Part shown: piece by piece, positions 1 through 8,446 of the stretch | Layout of the letters: the number at the start of each line of letters is the position of its first letter | How positions within the stretch are numbered: position 1 is the stretch's first letter | From: DASSUW01 sp963806395 | GTDB lineage: Bacteria > Actinomycetota > Thermoleophilia > Solirubrobacterales > Solirubrobacteraceae | NCBI GenBank assembly: GCA_963806395.1 | Contig: CAWDYI010000015.1 | Location: 1-64,000, forward strand | Direction of reading: 5' to 3' | DNA: 64,000 nucleotides | Notes under the pieces: generated by a model | What the model was told of the DNA's origin: nothing | The model's database searches: none | Seen by the model: only the letters and a program-made list of their open reading frames with translations | Made by a program: the position numbers and the translations under genes

Positions 1-92
1 GTCTGCATGACCGCGAACGAGATGCCGGCGACGGTCAGGAGTGCGAGGGTCACGCCGTAATGACGGCGAGGAACGAGATCGGCGCCTGCCAC
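1..92 (-). CDS. N-terminus of a membrane transporter (MFS-like), cut by window edge
   Basis: Reading the minus strand from a GTG at 92-90 gives a short basic stretch (VPRRHYG) followed by a hydrophobic helix (VTLALLTVAGISFAVMQ) that runs off the window. A positively charged N-terminus leading straight into a first membrane helix ending in a Q resembles MFS drug-efflux proteins, but only about 30 residues are visible. A purine-rich GAGGAGG overlaps the proposed GTG, so the true start could be the in-frame GTG a few codons later. The gene is divergent from the VOC gene at 143. Family assignment is tentative. Confidence 0.35.
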   Translation of the reverse strand, partial: MAGADLVPRRHYGVTLALLTVAGISFAVMQ

Positions 93-142
93 CTCCTCGA
101 TGCTACCTACGGCCGTAGAGTCACCGGATCCGCATCGACCAT

Positions 143-691
143 GTGATCTACGGGACCGCTGACCTGGACCGCGCGTGCATCCGGCTGAAGGCCGAGTACG
201 GGCTCGACTCGGTCGAAGGCGGCCGGCACGACGGCGTCGGCACCCACAACCGGCTCGTGCCGCTCGGCGCCGACTACGTCGAGGTGCTGGCGATCGCCGA
301 CGCGGCCGAGACCGCTGCGTCGCCGGTCGGACGGCTGCTGGCCGAGCACATCGAGCAGGGCGACGGGCTGATCGGCTGGGCGATCGCCGTCGAGGACGTC
401 GCCGCCGTGGCGGGGCGACTCGGGACGGACGTGATCGAGATCGTGCGCGGCGGCCAGACCGGCCGGCTGACGGGGATGTATGAGGCGCTCGAGGAACCGT
501 TCCTGCCGTTCTTCATCGAGCGCGGGCCGACCGACGCGGCGAGCGGAATCAGCTGGATCGAGGTCGCGGGCGACCGGCCCCGGCTCGACGAGTGGCTCGG
601 TGGCAGATCGCAGCTGGATGTGCCCGTGCACGTGCTCGACGGCGGTCCGGCGGTGCTCGCGGTCGGCGTCGGCGATCTCGTCGTGCGTTAG
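143..691 (+). CDS. VOC-family (glyoxalase-like) protein
   Basis: The 182-residue product has the glyoxalase-like layout: an N-terminal beta strand and LDRACIRLKAEYGL helix, then HNRLVPLGADYVEVLAI, the strand that normally carries a metal ligand or substrate contact. Related proteins (glyoxalase_3-type) act on unknown small substrates. Oddly, translation upstream of the GTG at 143 continues in frame as RIRIDHV, which contains the conserved IDHV motif with its metal-binding histidine, but no ATG, GTG or TTG lies between that motif and the in-frame stop at 116-118. Either the start is a rare codon or a base error hides the real one. It converges on the DUF488 gene with a 4-bp overlap. Confidence 0.7.
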   Translation: MIYGTADLDRACIRLKAEYGLDSVEGGRHDGVGTHNRLVPLGADYVEVLAIADAAETAASPVGRLLAEHIEQGDGLIGWAIAVEDVAAVAGRLGTDVIEIVRGGQTGRLTGMYEALEEPFLPFFIERGPTDAASGISWIEVAGDRPRLDEWLGGRSQLDVPVHVLDGGPAVLAVGVGDLVVR

Positions 692-1125
692 AGGTCGATG
701 ACCGTGAGGCCGTCGACACGCGCGCGCAACGCCTCGGTCAGCATCCGGCGGTGGCAGGAGGCGGGATCCGCCTCCAGACACATCAGCGCCGTCCGGGGCC
801 CGCGCGGCAGCTCGGCCGCGAGCGCGTCCAGCTCGTGCGCGGCGGTGCGCTCGACGTGCCCGCGGAACGCCGGCGCGCCCTCGGCGACGCGGTTGTTCTT
901 GTAGAGCCAGCGCAGGTCGGGCGGCGTCCCGAGCGGCTTGCGATGCTCGTACGCGATCCCGTGCCCGGCGAGCAGCTCGCCGAGGCGGGTCTTCGACATC
1001 CCGGGGCGGCGCGACTGCGGCCGGAACCGGACGTCGATCAGCCGCTCCACCCCGGCCGCCTGCAGCTCGGCGACGAGCTCAGCCGGCAGCAGGCGTTCGT
1101 AGCCGATTGTCCAGATCGTGGGCAT
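688..1125 (-). CDS. DUF488 family protein
   Basis: A 145-residue protein beginning IWTIGYE and containing LIDVRFRPQSRRPGMSK and ALMCLEADPASCHRR, the signature blocks of DUF488. The conserved CLE...CHR pair is often discussed as a possible thiol site; no biochemical function is established. Its start lies 47 bp inside the end of the upstream LLM gene, so the two are translationally coupled and probably co-transcribed with the DsbA-like gene further upstream. Confidence 0.85.
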   Translation of the reverse strand: MPTIWTIGYERLLPAELVAELQAAGVERLIDVRFRPQSRRPGMSKTRLGELLAGHGIAYEHRKPLGTPPDLRWLYKNNRVAEGAPAFRGHVERTAAHELDALAAELPRGPRTALMCLEADPASCHRRMLTEALRARVDGLTVIDL

Positions 1126-2092
1126 CGGGGAGCCCGAACGCCTCGGCGATCAGCCCGTAGGACCGCCGGCGGGCGCCGTGGTCGTGCGTGATCGTGACGA
1201 CGATCACCTCGTCGGCGGCGTACGCCGCGGCCACCTCCTCGATCCCGGCGCGCACCGTGTCCGGGTTGCCGACGATCCGGCGCCGGCCGCTCGCCGGGTT
1301 GCCGTTCTGGGCCAGGAAGCGCAGTGCCTTGTCCGGCGGCGGCACCGGGATCGGGCGTCCCTGGCGCAGCATCGCCATCGACATCGCGATCGACGACGCG
1401 AGCCGGTCCGCCTCCTCGTCCGTGTCGGCGCAGATCGCCCACACGGCGACCGCGCTGCGCGGGTTCGCGGCCCGCTCGCGGTACGACGCGGCGATCTCGG
1501 CGCCCTGCGGGTTGATGAAGTCGGCGAACGCGTACGGAAGGTCGAGCTGCGCCGCCCACACGGCGCTCTGCGCGGACGAGCCGAGCAGCCAGATCTCCGG
1601 CCGCGCCTCCCCGCCCGGGAGCGAGTGGCCCAGCCGCGCGAACGGATGGTCGGCCGGGAAGCTGTGGTCGTAGTGCGCGAGCAGTTCCGCGAGCTGGCTC
1701 GGGAAGTCGTCGGGCGCGGCGTCGCGGCGATCGCGCTGGAGCGCGTAGGTCGTCATCGGGTCGGTACCCGACGCACGGCCGATCCCGAGGTCGATCCGGC
1801 CCGGGTAGAGCCCGGCCAGCAGGCTGAAGTTCTCGGCGACCTTGTACGGCGAGTAGTGCGGCAGCATCACGCCGCCGCTCCCGACACGGATCCGCTCGGT
1901 CGCGGCCGCCACCGGGCCGATCAGCACCTCGGGGCTCGGGCCGGCGAGCGACAGGCCGTGATGCTCGGCCAGCCAGTAGCGCTCGAAGCCGAGGTCGTCG
2001 GCGAGCCGTGCGAGGTCGAGTGTGTTGCGGAGCGCGTCGGGCCCGGTCGACCCTTCCGGCACCGGCGACTGATCGAGGACGCTGAGCCGCAT
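1079..2092 (-). CDS. LLM-class flavin-dependent oxidoreductase
   Basis: 337 residues, the normal length for the luciferase-like monooxygenase family (TIM-barrel enzymes using FMN or F420). Diagnostic segments are SVLDQSPVPEG at the N-terminus, RYWLAEHHG, RIRVGSGGVMLPHYSPYKVAE and FPGRIDLGIGRA-like LYPGRIDLGIGRASG. These place it in the MsnO8-type subgroup; substrate unknown. Its ATG overlaps the stop of the DsbA-like gene (2092), and its end overlaps DUF488, forming a three-gene minus-strand unit. Confidence 0.9.
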   Translation of the reverse strand: MRLSVLDQSPVPEGSTGPDALRNTLDLARLADDLGFERYWLAEHHGLSLAGPSPEVLIGPVAAATERIRVGSGGVMLPHYSPYKVAENFSLLAGLYPGRIDLGIGRASGTDPMTTYALQRDRRDAAPDDFPSQLAELLAHYDHSFPADHPFARLGHSLPGGEARPEIWLLGSSAQSAVWAAQLDLPYAFADFINPQGAEIAASYRERAANPRSAVAVWAICADTDEEADRLASSIAMSMAMLRQGRPIPVPPPDKALRFLAQNGNPASGRRRIVGNPDTVRAGIEEVAAAYAADEVIVVTITHDHGARRRSYGLIAEAFGLPDAHDLDNRLRTPAAG

Positions 2093-2730
2093 CAGGCCGC
2101 CTCCTCGGTTCGCGCCAGCGCTTCGAGCAGCACCTCCGCGGGCTGGGCGCCGGACACGCCGTAGCGGCGGTTGAGCACGAAGAACGGCACGCCCTGGATG
2201 CCGATGCGAGTGGCGACATGCTCGTCCTCGCGGACGGCGTCGGTGTACGCGTCGCCCTGCACCACGGCGCGCGCCTCGTCGTCGTCGATCCCGATCTCCG
2301 CCATCAGGCGCACGAGCGTGTCGGGGTCGCCGATCGGCTCGGCCTCGGTGAAGTAGGCGCGCATCAGGCGCTCCTTCGCGGCGTCCTGAAGGCCGTGGGC
2401 GGCGGCGAGGTGGATCATGCGGTGCGCGTCGAAGCTGTTGCCGCCGCGCGTGCGGTCGAGGTGGTACTCGAGGCCCTCGGCGGCCGCCAGCTCGGTCAGC
2501 TGTGACTGGCTCGCCTGCGCCTGCTCGACGCTCATCCCGTACTTCGCGGCCAGGTGCTCAGCGGCGGGCAGCTCGCGCTCGCGCGGGGCGGACGGGTCGA
2601 GCTCGAAGCTGCGCCACACGACCTCGACCGGCCGGCCGAACTTCGCCAGCGCGGACTCGAGCCTGCGCTTGCCGACGTAGCACCAGGGGCATACGACGTC
2701 GGACCAGATCTCGACGGTGAGCGGCGCCAT
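2092..2730 (-). CDS. DsbA-family oxidoreductase (FrnE-like)
   Basis: 212-residue thioredoxin-fold protein with the active-site C14-P-W-C17 in SDVVCPWCYVGKRRLE, the long helical insertion typical of the DsbA/FrnE/2-hydroxychromene isomerase group, and the cis-proline region GIQGVPFFV near residue 180. There is no signal peptide, so it is cytoplasmic and not a periplasmic disulfide catalyst. FrnE-like proteins are linked to polyketide chemistry and oxidative-stress responses; the actual substrate is unknown. First gene of the unit with the LLM oxidoreductase and DUF488. Confidence 0.9.
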   Translation of the reverse strand: MAPLTVEIWSDVVCPWCYVGKRRLESALAKFGRPVEVVWRSFELDPSAPRERELPAAEHLAAKYGMSVEQAQASQSQLTELAAAEGLEYHLDRTRGGNSFDAHRMIHLAAAHGLQDAAKERLMRAYFTEAEPIGDPDTLVRLMAEIGIDDDEARAVVQGDAYTDAVREDEHVATRIGIQGVPFFVLNRRYGVSGAQPAEVLLEALARTEEAA

Positions 2731-2763
2731 CCCGCTCCATGCTACGAGAGCGCGGAGTCCGGC

Positions 2764-3252
2764 TCAGGCGGCGGCGCGCGCGGCCGCGACGGCGAGCCGG
2801 TCGGCGCGGTCGTTGAGCGCCTTGTGCGCGTGCTCGGCGCCCGTCTCGTGGCCGCGGACCCAGTGCCAGCGGATCGCGTCATGGCGGGCGATCTCGGCCT
2901 CGAGCGCGCGCACCAGGTCCTGGTTCTTCACCGGGCCGCCCCCGGCGGTCTTCCAGCCGCGGCGCTTCCAGGCGGCGATCCACTTCGTCATCGAATCGAG
3001 CATCAACCGCGAGTCGGTGACGATGCACGCGCGGCTGCCCGGCGGGAGCGAGCGCAGGCCCTCGAGCGCGGCCGTGTACTCCATCCGGTTGTTCGTCGTG
3101 TGCGGTGCACTGCCGGACAGCTCGGTGCTGGTGCCGTCCGGCCCGACCACGATCGCGGCCCATCCGCCCGGGCCGGGATTGCCGCTGCACGCGCCGTCGG
3201 TCCAGACGAGCGCCTCGCCGGGGAGCGGCCGGATCGGCGTATCGCGCCTCAT
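2764..3252 (-). CDS. rnhA: Ribonuclease HI
   Basis: 162 residues. All four catalytic acids of type 1 RNase H are present: D19 (VWTDGACSGNPGPGGW), E58 (NNRMEYTAALEGL), D80 (CIVTDSRLMLDS) and D148 (ALNDRADRLA), together with the conserved His135 in VRGHETGAEH. The enzyme removes RNA from RNA-DNA hybrids during replication. A 33-bp gap separates it from the DsbA-like gene downstream, so it may share that transcript. Confidence 0.96.
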   Translation of the reverse strand: MRRDTPIRPLPGEALVWTDGACSGNPGPGGWAAIVVGPDGTSTELSGSAPHTTNNRMEYTAALEGLRSLPPGSRACIVTDSRLMLDSMTKWIAAWKRRGWKTAGGGPVKNQDLVRALEAEIARHDAIRWHWVRGHETGAEHAHKALNDRADRLAVAAARAAA

Positions 3253-3544
3253 CGGCGGGCGATGCTAGCGAGGGTCCAGGCGGAAGCCGCGCCCCAATGC
3301 AATCCCAAGATTTCGCCAAGCCGGGCGCAGCACTGTGCCGCCCCGCGGGAATGCCGGGGGGCGTTTCCGCGTGGCAACCCCCGGGGGCCGGCCATGGACG
3401 GCCGGCCCTCGCTATTCCTCTGCGTTGTCGAAACCGACAACCGCGGGAACGCGGCGTTGGCCGCACGGCCGATGCGCCGCGGCCCCTGCCGCGCGAGTCT
3501 TTGCGTGGGGCTGAGAGAGCAACACCGCGACGGAGGAATTCGAC
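3253..3544 (+). promoter_or_regulatory. Leader region of the DMT gene with a strong hairpin
   Basis: This 292-bp gap lies between divergent genes. It holds a perfect 9-bp stem at 3385-3393/3400-3408 (GGGCCGGCC, loop ATGGAC, GGCCGGCCC) and several weaker C/G-rich stems before a good GGAGGA ribosome-binding site at 3533-3538. I compared it by eye with TPP, cobalamin, guanidine and c-di-AMP riboswitches and could not match any. It is best described as an unassigned structured 5' region. Confidence 0.35.
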
Positions 3545-4411
3545 TTGACGGTCAACCTGGGGATCGCGCTCGCATTGGCGTGCGCGGTGGTCACACAGCT
3601 GGCGTTCCTGTGCAAGCACCGCGGAGCGAACGCCGCACCGCTGGTCGAGCTGAGGCGACCGCTGGCGAGCGCGAAGGCGCTGATGCGGTCGAAGTGGTTC
3701 GCGGTCGGGATGGGGATCGCGGCCGGCGCGTGGCTGCTGCACGTGGCGGCGCTCGCGCTCGCGCCGCTCTCGATGGTCCAGGCGGTGCTGTCGACCGGCG
3801 TGATCGTCGCCGCTGTGCTCGGCGACCGGTTGTTCGGCTGCGAGGTACCCCGCCGCCAGTGGCTCGGGCTCGGCATGACCGCGGCCGGCCTCGTGGCCCT
3901 GGTGGCGACGCTCCCGTCGCCCGACGGGACGCACTCCACCTTCGCCGCCCCGATGCTGATCGCGTTCGAGGGCGGCATGCTGCTCCTGGGGATCATGCTC
4001 GTCGCCGCTCCGCGCCTGGGGGCGCCGTCGCGCCATCACGGCGCTGTGCTCGGCGCGGCGGCGGGGACGTTGTTCGGCGTGTCCGACGTCGCGCTCAAGG
4101 CCCTGACCGACGCCGCGTCGGGCGGCGTGCTGGCGGTGGTCGCCTCGCCGTGGCTGACCGTCGCGGCCGCCGGGTCGGTGCTCGCCTTCCTCGCCTCGGC
4201 GCGCGGCTTCCAGGCGGGCGAGGCGGTGCCGGTGATCGCCTGCACGTCGACCGCGGCGAACGTCACCTGCATCCTCGGCGGCATCCTCGTGTTCGGCGAC
4301 GCCCTCTCCGCCGACGCGCTCATGCTCGCCGTCCAGATCGCCGCCTTCGGCGTGGTCGCCGCCGCGGCCCTGATGATCCCCGCCGGACACGGTCGCACCG
4401 CCACGGCGTAG
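3545..4411 (+). CDS. DMT-superfamily membrane transporter
   Basis: 288 residues with about nine hydrophobic helices arranged as in EamA/DMT permeases, beginning TVNLGIALALACAVVTQLAF and with the typical PLSMVQAVLSTGVIVAAVLGDRLFG half-repeat. The TTG at 3545 is the start because a GGAGGA Shine-Dalgarno sits 6 bp upstream. Substrate unknown; relatives export metabolites or act in magnesium or choline handling. A PucR-type regulator follows 15 bp downstream on the same strand. Confidence 0.8.
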   Translation: MTVNLGIALALACAVVTQLAFLCKHRGANAAPLVELRRPLASAKALMRSKWFAVGMGIAAGAWLLHVAALALAPLSMVQAVLSTGVIVAAVLGDRLFGCEVPRRQWLGLGMTAAGLVALVATLPSPDGTHSTFAAPMLIAFEGGMLLLGIMLVAAPRLGAPSRHHGAVLGAAAGTLFGVSDVALKALTDAASGGVLAVVASPWLTVAAAGSVLAFLASARGFQAGEAVPVIACTSTAANVTCILGGILVFGDALSADALMLAVQIAAFGVVAAAALMIPAGHGRTATA

Positions 4412-4426
4412 CAGTAGAGTCGGGGC

Positions 4427-5623
4427 GTGGCGGATGCCGTCGGCCAGCTGGTGGCGGACATCGAGGTCGAGCTCGACGGCCTCGTGGACGGGATCGTCGC
4501 GCGCATCCGCGAGGAGGTGCCCGACTTCCGTCGCCTGCCGGCCGCGACGCTCGCCCGCGCGGTGCGCGGCAACGTCGCCCGTGCGCTCGCCGCACTGGCG
4601 GAGCTGCGGCCGCCGACGGCGGACGAGCTCGAGCGAGCGGCGGCGGTCGGCCGCGAGCGCGCCGAGCAGGGCCTGAGCGTCGACGCCGTCCTCCACGCCT
4701 ACCGGATCTCGATCTCGGCCGTGTGGTCGCGCTTCGGCGAGCTGGCGCGCGAGCGTGGCGCGAACGTGACCAGCGTGCTCGCGTTCTCGGAGACGCTGTG
4801 GCTGTGGGGCGACGCGGTGATGGACGTGGTCGGCGCCGCGCACCGCGAGGTCGAGCTGCAACTCGCGCGCGAGGAGCAGCAGCGCCGCGACGCGTTCGTG
4901 CTCGCCGTGCTGCTCGGCACGATCGACGCCGCCGAGCTCTCGCGCGAGAGCGGCGGCTACGGCCTCGACCCCGAGCGCGAGTACGTCGCGTTCCGCGCGC
5001 GGGCGACCGAGGGCGGACCGCCGCCGCGGCGCCTGGCCGCCGCCGACGGCCTCACCACGGCGCTCGACCACGACCTCGTCGGCCTCTGCAGCGAGCCCGC
5101 GGCGCCGCTCCCCGGCGTCGTCGTCGGCGTCGGCCCGCCCGCCCGGCTGGCGGCGCTGCCCGGCGCGTTCGCGATGGCCAGCCGCGCGATGCAGACAGCG
5201 CTCGCGTTCGGGCAGGAGGGCGTGTTCTCGCTCGCCGACCTCTCGATCCGGCCCGCGATCCTCGCCGACGACGCACTCGGCGACGCGTTCACCGGCCGCC
5301 ACCTCGAGCCGCTCGCCGCGCTCGGGCGCCTCGGCGCGGAGCTCGAGGACACGCTGCGCGTGTGGTTCGACCACGAGATGCACGTCGAGGAGACCGCGCG
5401 CGCTCTGCACCTGCACGCGAACACGCTGCGACACCGGCTGCGCCGGTTCGAGGAGGCCACAGGCGCCAACCTGCGACGCCCGGCCGATCTCATCGAACTG
5501 TGGTGGGCTCTCGAGCGGCGGCGGCTGACCGGAGACCGCGCGCGTACGGCTCCAGCCCCTCCTTCGCCCGCGCGATCGCCCAGGCGTGGTTCCACCGGAA
5601 CGCGGGCCGCAGGACCGGCGTGA
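4427..5623 (+). CDS. PucR-type transcriptional regulator
   Basis: 398 residues. The C-terminal region (about 295-365) is the PucR/CdaR helix-turn-helix: LEDTLRVWFDHEMHVEETA followed by ALHLHANTLRHRLRRFEEATG and DLIELWWALERRRL. The N-terminal half is a helical sensory region (GLSVDAVLHAYRISISAVW) common in actinobacterial PucR proteins, with no recognisable ligand pocket. The last ~35 residues are basic, low-complexity and overlap the convergent cupin-SRPBCC gene by 134 bp; they are probably dispensable. Likely controls itself or the upstream DMT gene (inference). Confidence 0.85.
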   Translation: MADAVGQLVADIEVELDGLVDGIVARIREEVPDFRRLPAATLARAVRGNVARALAALAELRPPTADELERAAAVGRERAEQGLSVDAVLHAYRISISAVWSRFGELARERGANVTSVLAFSETLWLWGDAVMDVVGAAHREVELQLAREEQQRRDAFVLAVLLGTIDAAELSRESGGYGLDPEREYVAFRARATEGGPPPRRLAAADGLTTALDHDLVGLCSEPAAPLPGVVVGVGPPARLAALPGAFAMASRAMQTALAFGQEGVFSLADLSIRPAILADDALGDAFTGRHLEPLAALGRLGAELEDTLRVWFDHEMHVEETARALHLHANTLRHRLRRFEEATGANLRRPADLIELWWALERRRLTGDRARTAPAPPSPARSPRRGSTGTRAAGPA

Positions 5624-6476
5624 GGATCCGCAGCAGCGCGCGGTCGGCGTGCACGCGCCAGTCGAAGCGCACGTGCGTGCCGGTCGCGGTCTCGGTCAGC
5701 GTCCAAACGCCGTAGCCACGCAGGTCGCCGTCGACCTCAGCCGCGATCACGTGCGGGTGCTCCAGCCGCGTGATCCGCGAGCGCGTGTGCAGGTGGTAGG
5801 GCAGGCGGCCCTTGAAGTGCTGGCGCGACTCCTTGCCGACGGCCGGCTCCCCCTCGGCGTCGACGTCGACGTAGACGGGCTTCCACCAGAGCGGGTAGCT
5901 GCGGGCGTCGGAGATCGCGCTGAACACGGACTCGCACGGCGCCGCGACATCCCACTCGTCGACGAACTCGTACTCGCGCGAGGCCACGCGCAGCAGCGCT
6001 GATGACAGCGCGCGCTGGACACGCAGCGGCGGCCGCGTGGCGTGACCCTCCTCCGCGAAGTCGCGCACGAGCGCGGCGGCGTCGAGCGGCCCCGGGTAGC
6101 CCCAGCGGTTGAGCTTCACCGTCGCCAGGCGCTCGAGGAAGTCCTCGACGCCGCCGGCCGGGCGGACCTGCACGCGCACGCGGCCGGAGCCGTCGCCGCC
6201 CGGGAGCTGGCGATGCGGCGTGCCGGGCGGCACGTCCATCGCGTCGCCGGGGCGGAGGATGTGCTCGCGGCCGTCGAGGACCAGGCGCATCGAGCCCTCG
6301 ATCACCTCGTGGCGCTCGGTCTGGCCGGTGTGGATGTGCTCCTGCGCGATCAGGCCGCGCGCGCGGCCGACGACGTCGAATTCCAGCAGCTCGCCGGCGG
6401 TATCGGCGGCGGTCCTGCGCATCTCGATCCGGACCCCCAGCCTGGGGATGTCCAGCACGGCTCCGGGCGTGGTCAT
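5490..6476 (-). CDS. Cupin-SRPBCC two-domain protein
   Basis: About 328 residues from the ATG at 6476; an ATG at 6512 would add 12 residues. Residues 1-130 form a cupin: EHIHTGQTERHEVIEGSMRL and LRPGDAMDVPPGTPHRQLPG carry the usual His/Glu metal-type motifs. Residues 175-310 form an SRPBCC (START/Bet v1-like) domain: YEFVDEWDVAAPCESVFSAI, YPLWWKPVYVDVDAEG, TGTHVRFDWRVHAD. Both domains bind small hydrophobic or polar ligands. Each is usually a stand-alone protein, so the fusion suggests linked binding and chemistry on one substrate. Function unknown. Confidence 0.8.
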   Translation of the reverse strand: MTTPGAVLDIPRLGVRIEMRRTAADTAGELLEFDVVGRARGLIAQEHIHTGQTERHEVIEGSMRLVLDGREHILRPGDAMDVPPGTPHRQLPGGDGSGRVRVQVRPAGGVEDFLERLATVKLNRWGYPGPLDAAALVRDFAEEGHATRPPLRVQRALSSALLRVASREYEFVDEWDVAAPCESVFSAISDARSYPLWWKPVYVDVDAEGEPAVGKESRQHFKGRLPYHLHTRSRITRLEHPHVIAAEVDGDLRGYGVWTLTETATGTHVRFDWRVHADRALLRILTPVLRPAFRWNHAWAIARAKEGLEPYARGLRSAAAAREPTTVR

Positions 6477-6512
6477 GTGCGCACTTTCGCAGCCCGCGCG
6501 CGGGCGGATCAC

Positions 6513-7097
6513 TTATTTTCCGCGCGGCGTCAGCGGCTTCACCGTGCGGCCGCCGGCGCTGTCCTCGATCAGCGTGTCCAGCCGGCGCTCGCGCGTCTCG
6601 GCTCGCTTCGCGCTCATCACCCAGTGGAGCGCGGCGCGCCGGTAGCCCGGCGGGCGGCTCTGGAACCACTCCCACGCATCGGCGGCGGCGCGGAACCGGC
6701 GCTCCTGGTCGGCGTCGAGCTTCGCCGGCTCGCGGCGCTCGGACGAGTAGACGCCGCTGCGTGCCTCCTCGCGCCGCTCGAACGCCGCCAGACCGGGCGG
6801 CGTCATCCGCCCCTCCGTGGTCAGCTCGCCCACCCGCTTGATGTTCACCAGGCTCCAGTTGCTGCGCGGCCGGCGCGGCGTGAAGCGGTTCGAGTAGCTG
6901 TCGGCGTCGATGCTGCGGCGCACGCTGTCGATCCAGCCGTAGCACAGCGCCTCGTCGACCGCCTCCGGCCACGTGATGCTCGGTCGCCCGGTGCCCTTCT
7001 TGTAGAAGCCGACGAGCAGCTCGTCGGCGTCCGCGTGGTTGGCCTCGAACCACGCCCGCAGCTCCGCCGGCGTGGCGAAGAAGGTCGCCTCTGTCAC
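6513..7097 (-). CDS. YdeI/OmpD-associated family protein
   Basis: 194 residues from a GTG at 7097 that overlaps the AraC stop (GTGA), so the two are translationally coupled. Conserved segments are FFATPAELRAWFEANHAD, GFYKKGTGRPSITWPEAVDEALCYGWID and RRSNWSLVNI-like RPRSNWSLVNIKRV. The family (DUF1801/YdeI-like) has no firm biochemical role; in Bacillus, YdeI influences antimicrobial-peptide susceptibility. Longer in-frame starts upstream lie inside the AraC gene and are rejected. Confidence 0.85.
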   Translation of the reverse strand: MTEATFFATPAELRAWFEANHADADELLVGFYKKGTGRPSITWPEAVDEALCYGWIDSVRRSIDADSYSNRFTPRRPRSNWSLVNIKRVGELTTEGRMTPPGLAAFERREEARSGVYSSERREPAKLDADQERRFRAAADAWEWFQSRPPGYRRAALHWVMSAKRAETRERRLDTLIEDSAGGRTVKPLTPRGK

Positions 7098-7903
7098 GCG
7101 ACCGCCCGCACGCTGGCGCACGCGGCCGCGTACTCGGCGGGCGAGCAGCCGACCAGCGCTTTGAAGTCCTTGATGAAGTGCGCCTGGTCGAAGTAGCCGA
7201 GATCGAGCGCGAGTGCGGCCCATTCGCCGCCGTCGCCGTCGGCGATCCGCTCCGCCGCCTCGTGCAGCCGGTAGCGCTGCAGCACCCACTTCGGCCCGAC
7301 GCCGACGTAGCGCCGGAACAGCCGCTGGAGCGTGCGCGCCGACATCCCGAAGCGCGCCGTGAGGTCCTCGACACGCGTGATCGACGGGTCGTCGAGCATC
7401 GCCCGCGCCATCCGCGCGATCGCCAGCACGTTCCCGTCAGGCTCCGGCATGCGCTCCCGCAGGAACGCCTCGACGAGCCGCACCTGCTCGCGGCCGTCCT
7501 CGCTCGCCCGCACCGCGTCCGCCACCGGGCCGTCGCCGAACACCTCGGTGAGCGAGCGCGACCGATCGGTGAGCTCGGCGACGTCGAAGCCGCCGAACGG
7601 GCGGAAGGCGCCGGGCCGGAACTTCGTTCCGACGCCGTAGCCGCGACCCTCGAGCAACTGCCCGGAGCGCGCCGTCGCGACTCCGTACACGCGTGCGCGG
7701 TCGCGCTCGATGACCATGTTCACGCACGGGTGCGGGAGCGTCTGCTGCTCGTACGGCGCGCGCCCGCGCAGGTCCCAGCGCACGATCCAGTGGCGCTCCA
7801 CGAACACCGCGAGGTCGGGCGCGGGCCGGTGCCGGGAGAGCGTGAAGGGCGCGGCGGCCGGGTGCAGGATGCCCCGGTGGCTGGCGGTCGCGGGAAGCGG
7901 CAT
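7094..7903 (-). CDS. AraC-family transcriptional regulator
   Basis: 269 residues: an N-terminal sensory domain of the DUF6597 type (DLAVFVERHWIVRWDL, LPHPCVNMVIERDRARVYGV, GVGTKFRPGAFRPFGG) and a C-terminal double helix-turn-helix (VEDLTARFGMSARTLQRLFRRYVG, EWAALALDLGYFDQAHFIKDFKALVG). It precedes and overlaps the YdeI gene by 4 bp, so that gene is its most likely co-expressed partner. Ligand unknown. Confidence 0.92.
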   Translation of the reverse strand: MPLPATASHRGILHPAAAPFTLSRHRPAPDLAVFVERHWIVRWDLRGRAPYEQQTLPHPCVNMVIERDRARVYGVATARSGQLLEGRGYGVGTKFRPGAFRPFGGFDVAELTDRSRSLTEVFGDGPVADAVRASEDGREQVRLVEAFLRERMPEPDGNVLAIARMARAMLDDPSITRVEDLTARFGMSARTLQRLFRRYVGVGPKWVLQRYRLHEAAERIADGDGGEWAALALDLGYFDQAHFIKDFKALVGCSPAEYAAACASVRAVA

Positions 7904-7984
7904 GGGGCTGGCGGGTTCTTACAATACGGCGGCCTCGGGCTCTCCTACGGTGCCTCGCAAGCGAACCCGACAGGAGGCACCGAG

Positions 7985-8446
7985 ATGACCAAGCCGATCC
8001 CCGACGGCTTCAGCACCGTTACGCCCGGCCTCGTGGTCGACGGCGGCGTCGAGGCGCTCGAGTTCTACCGGCAGGCGTTCGGCGCCGAGATCGGCGTGCG
8101 GCTCGAGGCCGGCGGCAAGGTCATGCACGCGGAGATGCGGATCGGCGACGCGGTCGTGACGCTCAGCGACGAGATGCCCGAGTACGGCATGAAGGCGCCG
8201 GACCCGGACGCCCCGGTGCCGTCATCGCTGCTGATCTACTGCGACGACGCCGACGCGCTGCACGCGCGTGCGGTCGAGGCCGGGGCGACCGAGATCAATC
8301 CCGTGTCGGATCAGTTCCACGGCGACCGGGCGGGCTCCGTCCGCTGCCCGTTCGGGCACCGCTGGGCGATCGCGACGCACACGGAGGACATGTCCGGCGA
8401 GGAGATGCAGCGGCGGATGGAGGAATGGATGACCCAGTCCGGCTGA
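7985..8446 (+). CDS. PhnB-like VOC-family protein
   Basis: 153 residues from the ATG at 7985, preceded by GGAGGCACCGAG. The sequence VTPGLVVDGGVEALEFYRQAFGAEI, MHAEMRIGDAVVTLSDE and FHGDRAGSVRCPFGHRWAIATH is typical of PhnB/YjdN-type VOC proteins, compact beta-alpha-beta-beta-beta folds that bind metals or small ligands. The family name does not imply phosphonate metabolism. It overlaps the first possible start of the RsbA-like gene by 22 bp. Confidence 0.9.
   Translation: MTKPIPDGFSTVTPGLVVDGGVEALEFYRQAFGAEIGVRLEAGGKVMHAEMRIGDAVVTLSDEMPEYGMKAPDPDAPVPSSLLIYCDDADALHARAVEAGATEINPVSDQFHGDRAGSVRCPFGHRWAIATHTEDMSGEEMQRRMEEWMTQSG

Noticed and set aside
3480..3540. TPP riboswitch suggested by GGGCTGAGAGAG
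   Set aside because: The second conserved TPP block is absent and spacing is wrong.
2554..5715. 1,053-residue + strand frame over 2.5-5.7 kb
   Set aside because: Arg/Ala-rich low-complexity shadow of the real genes on both strands; no family features.
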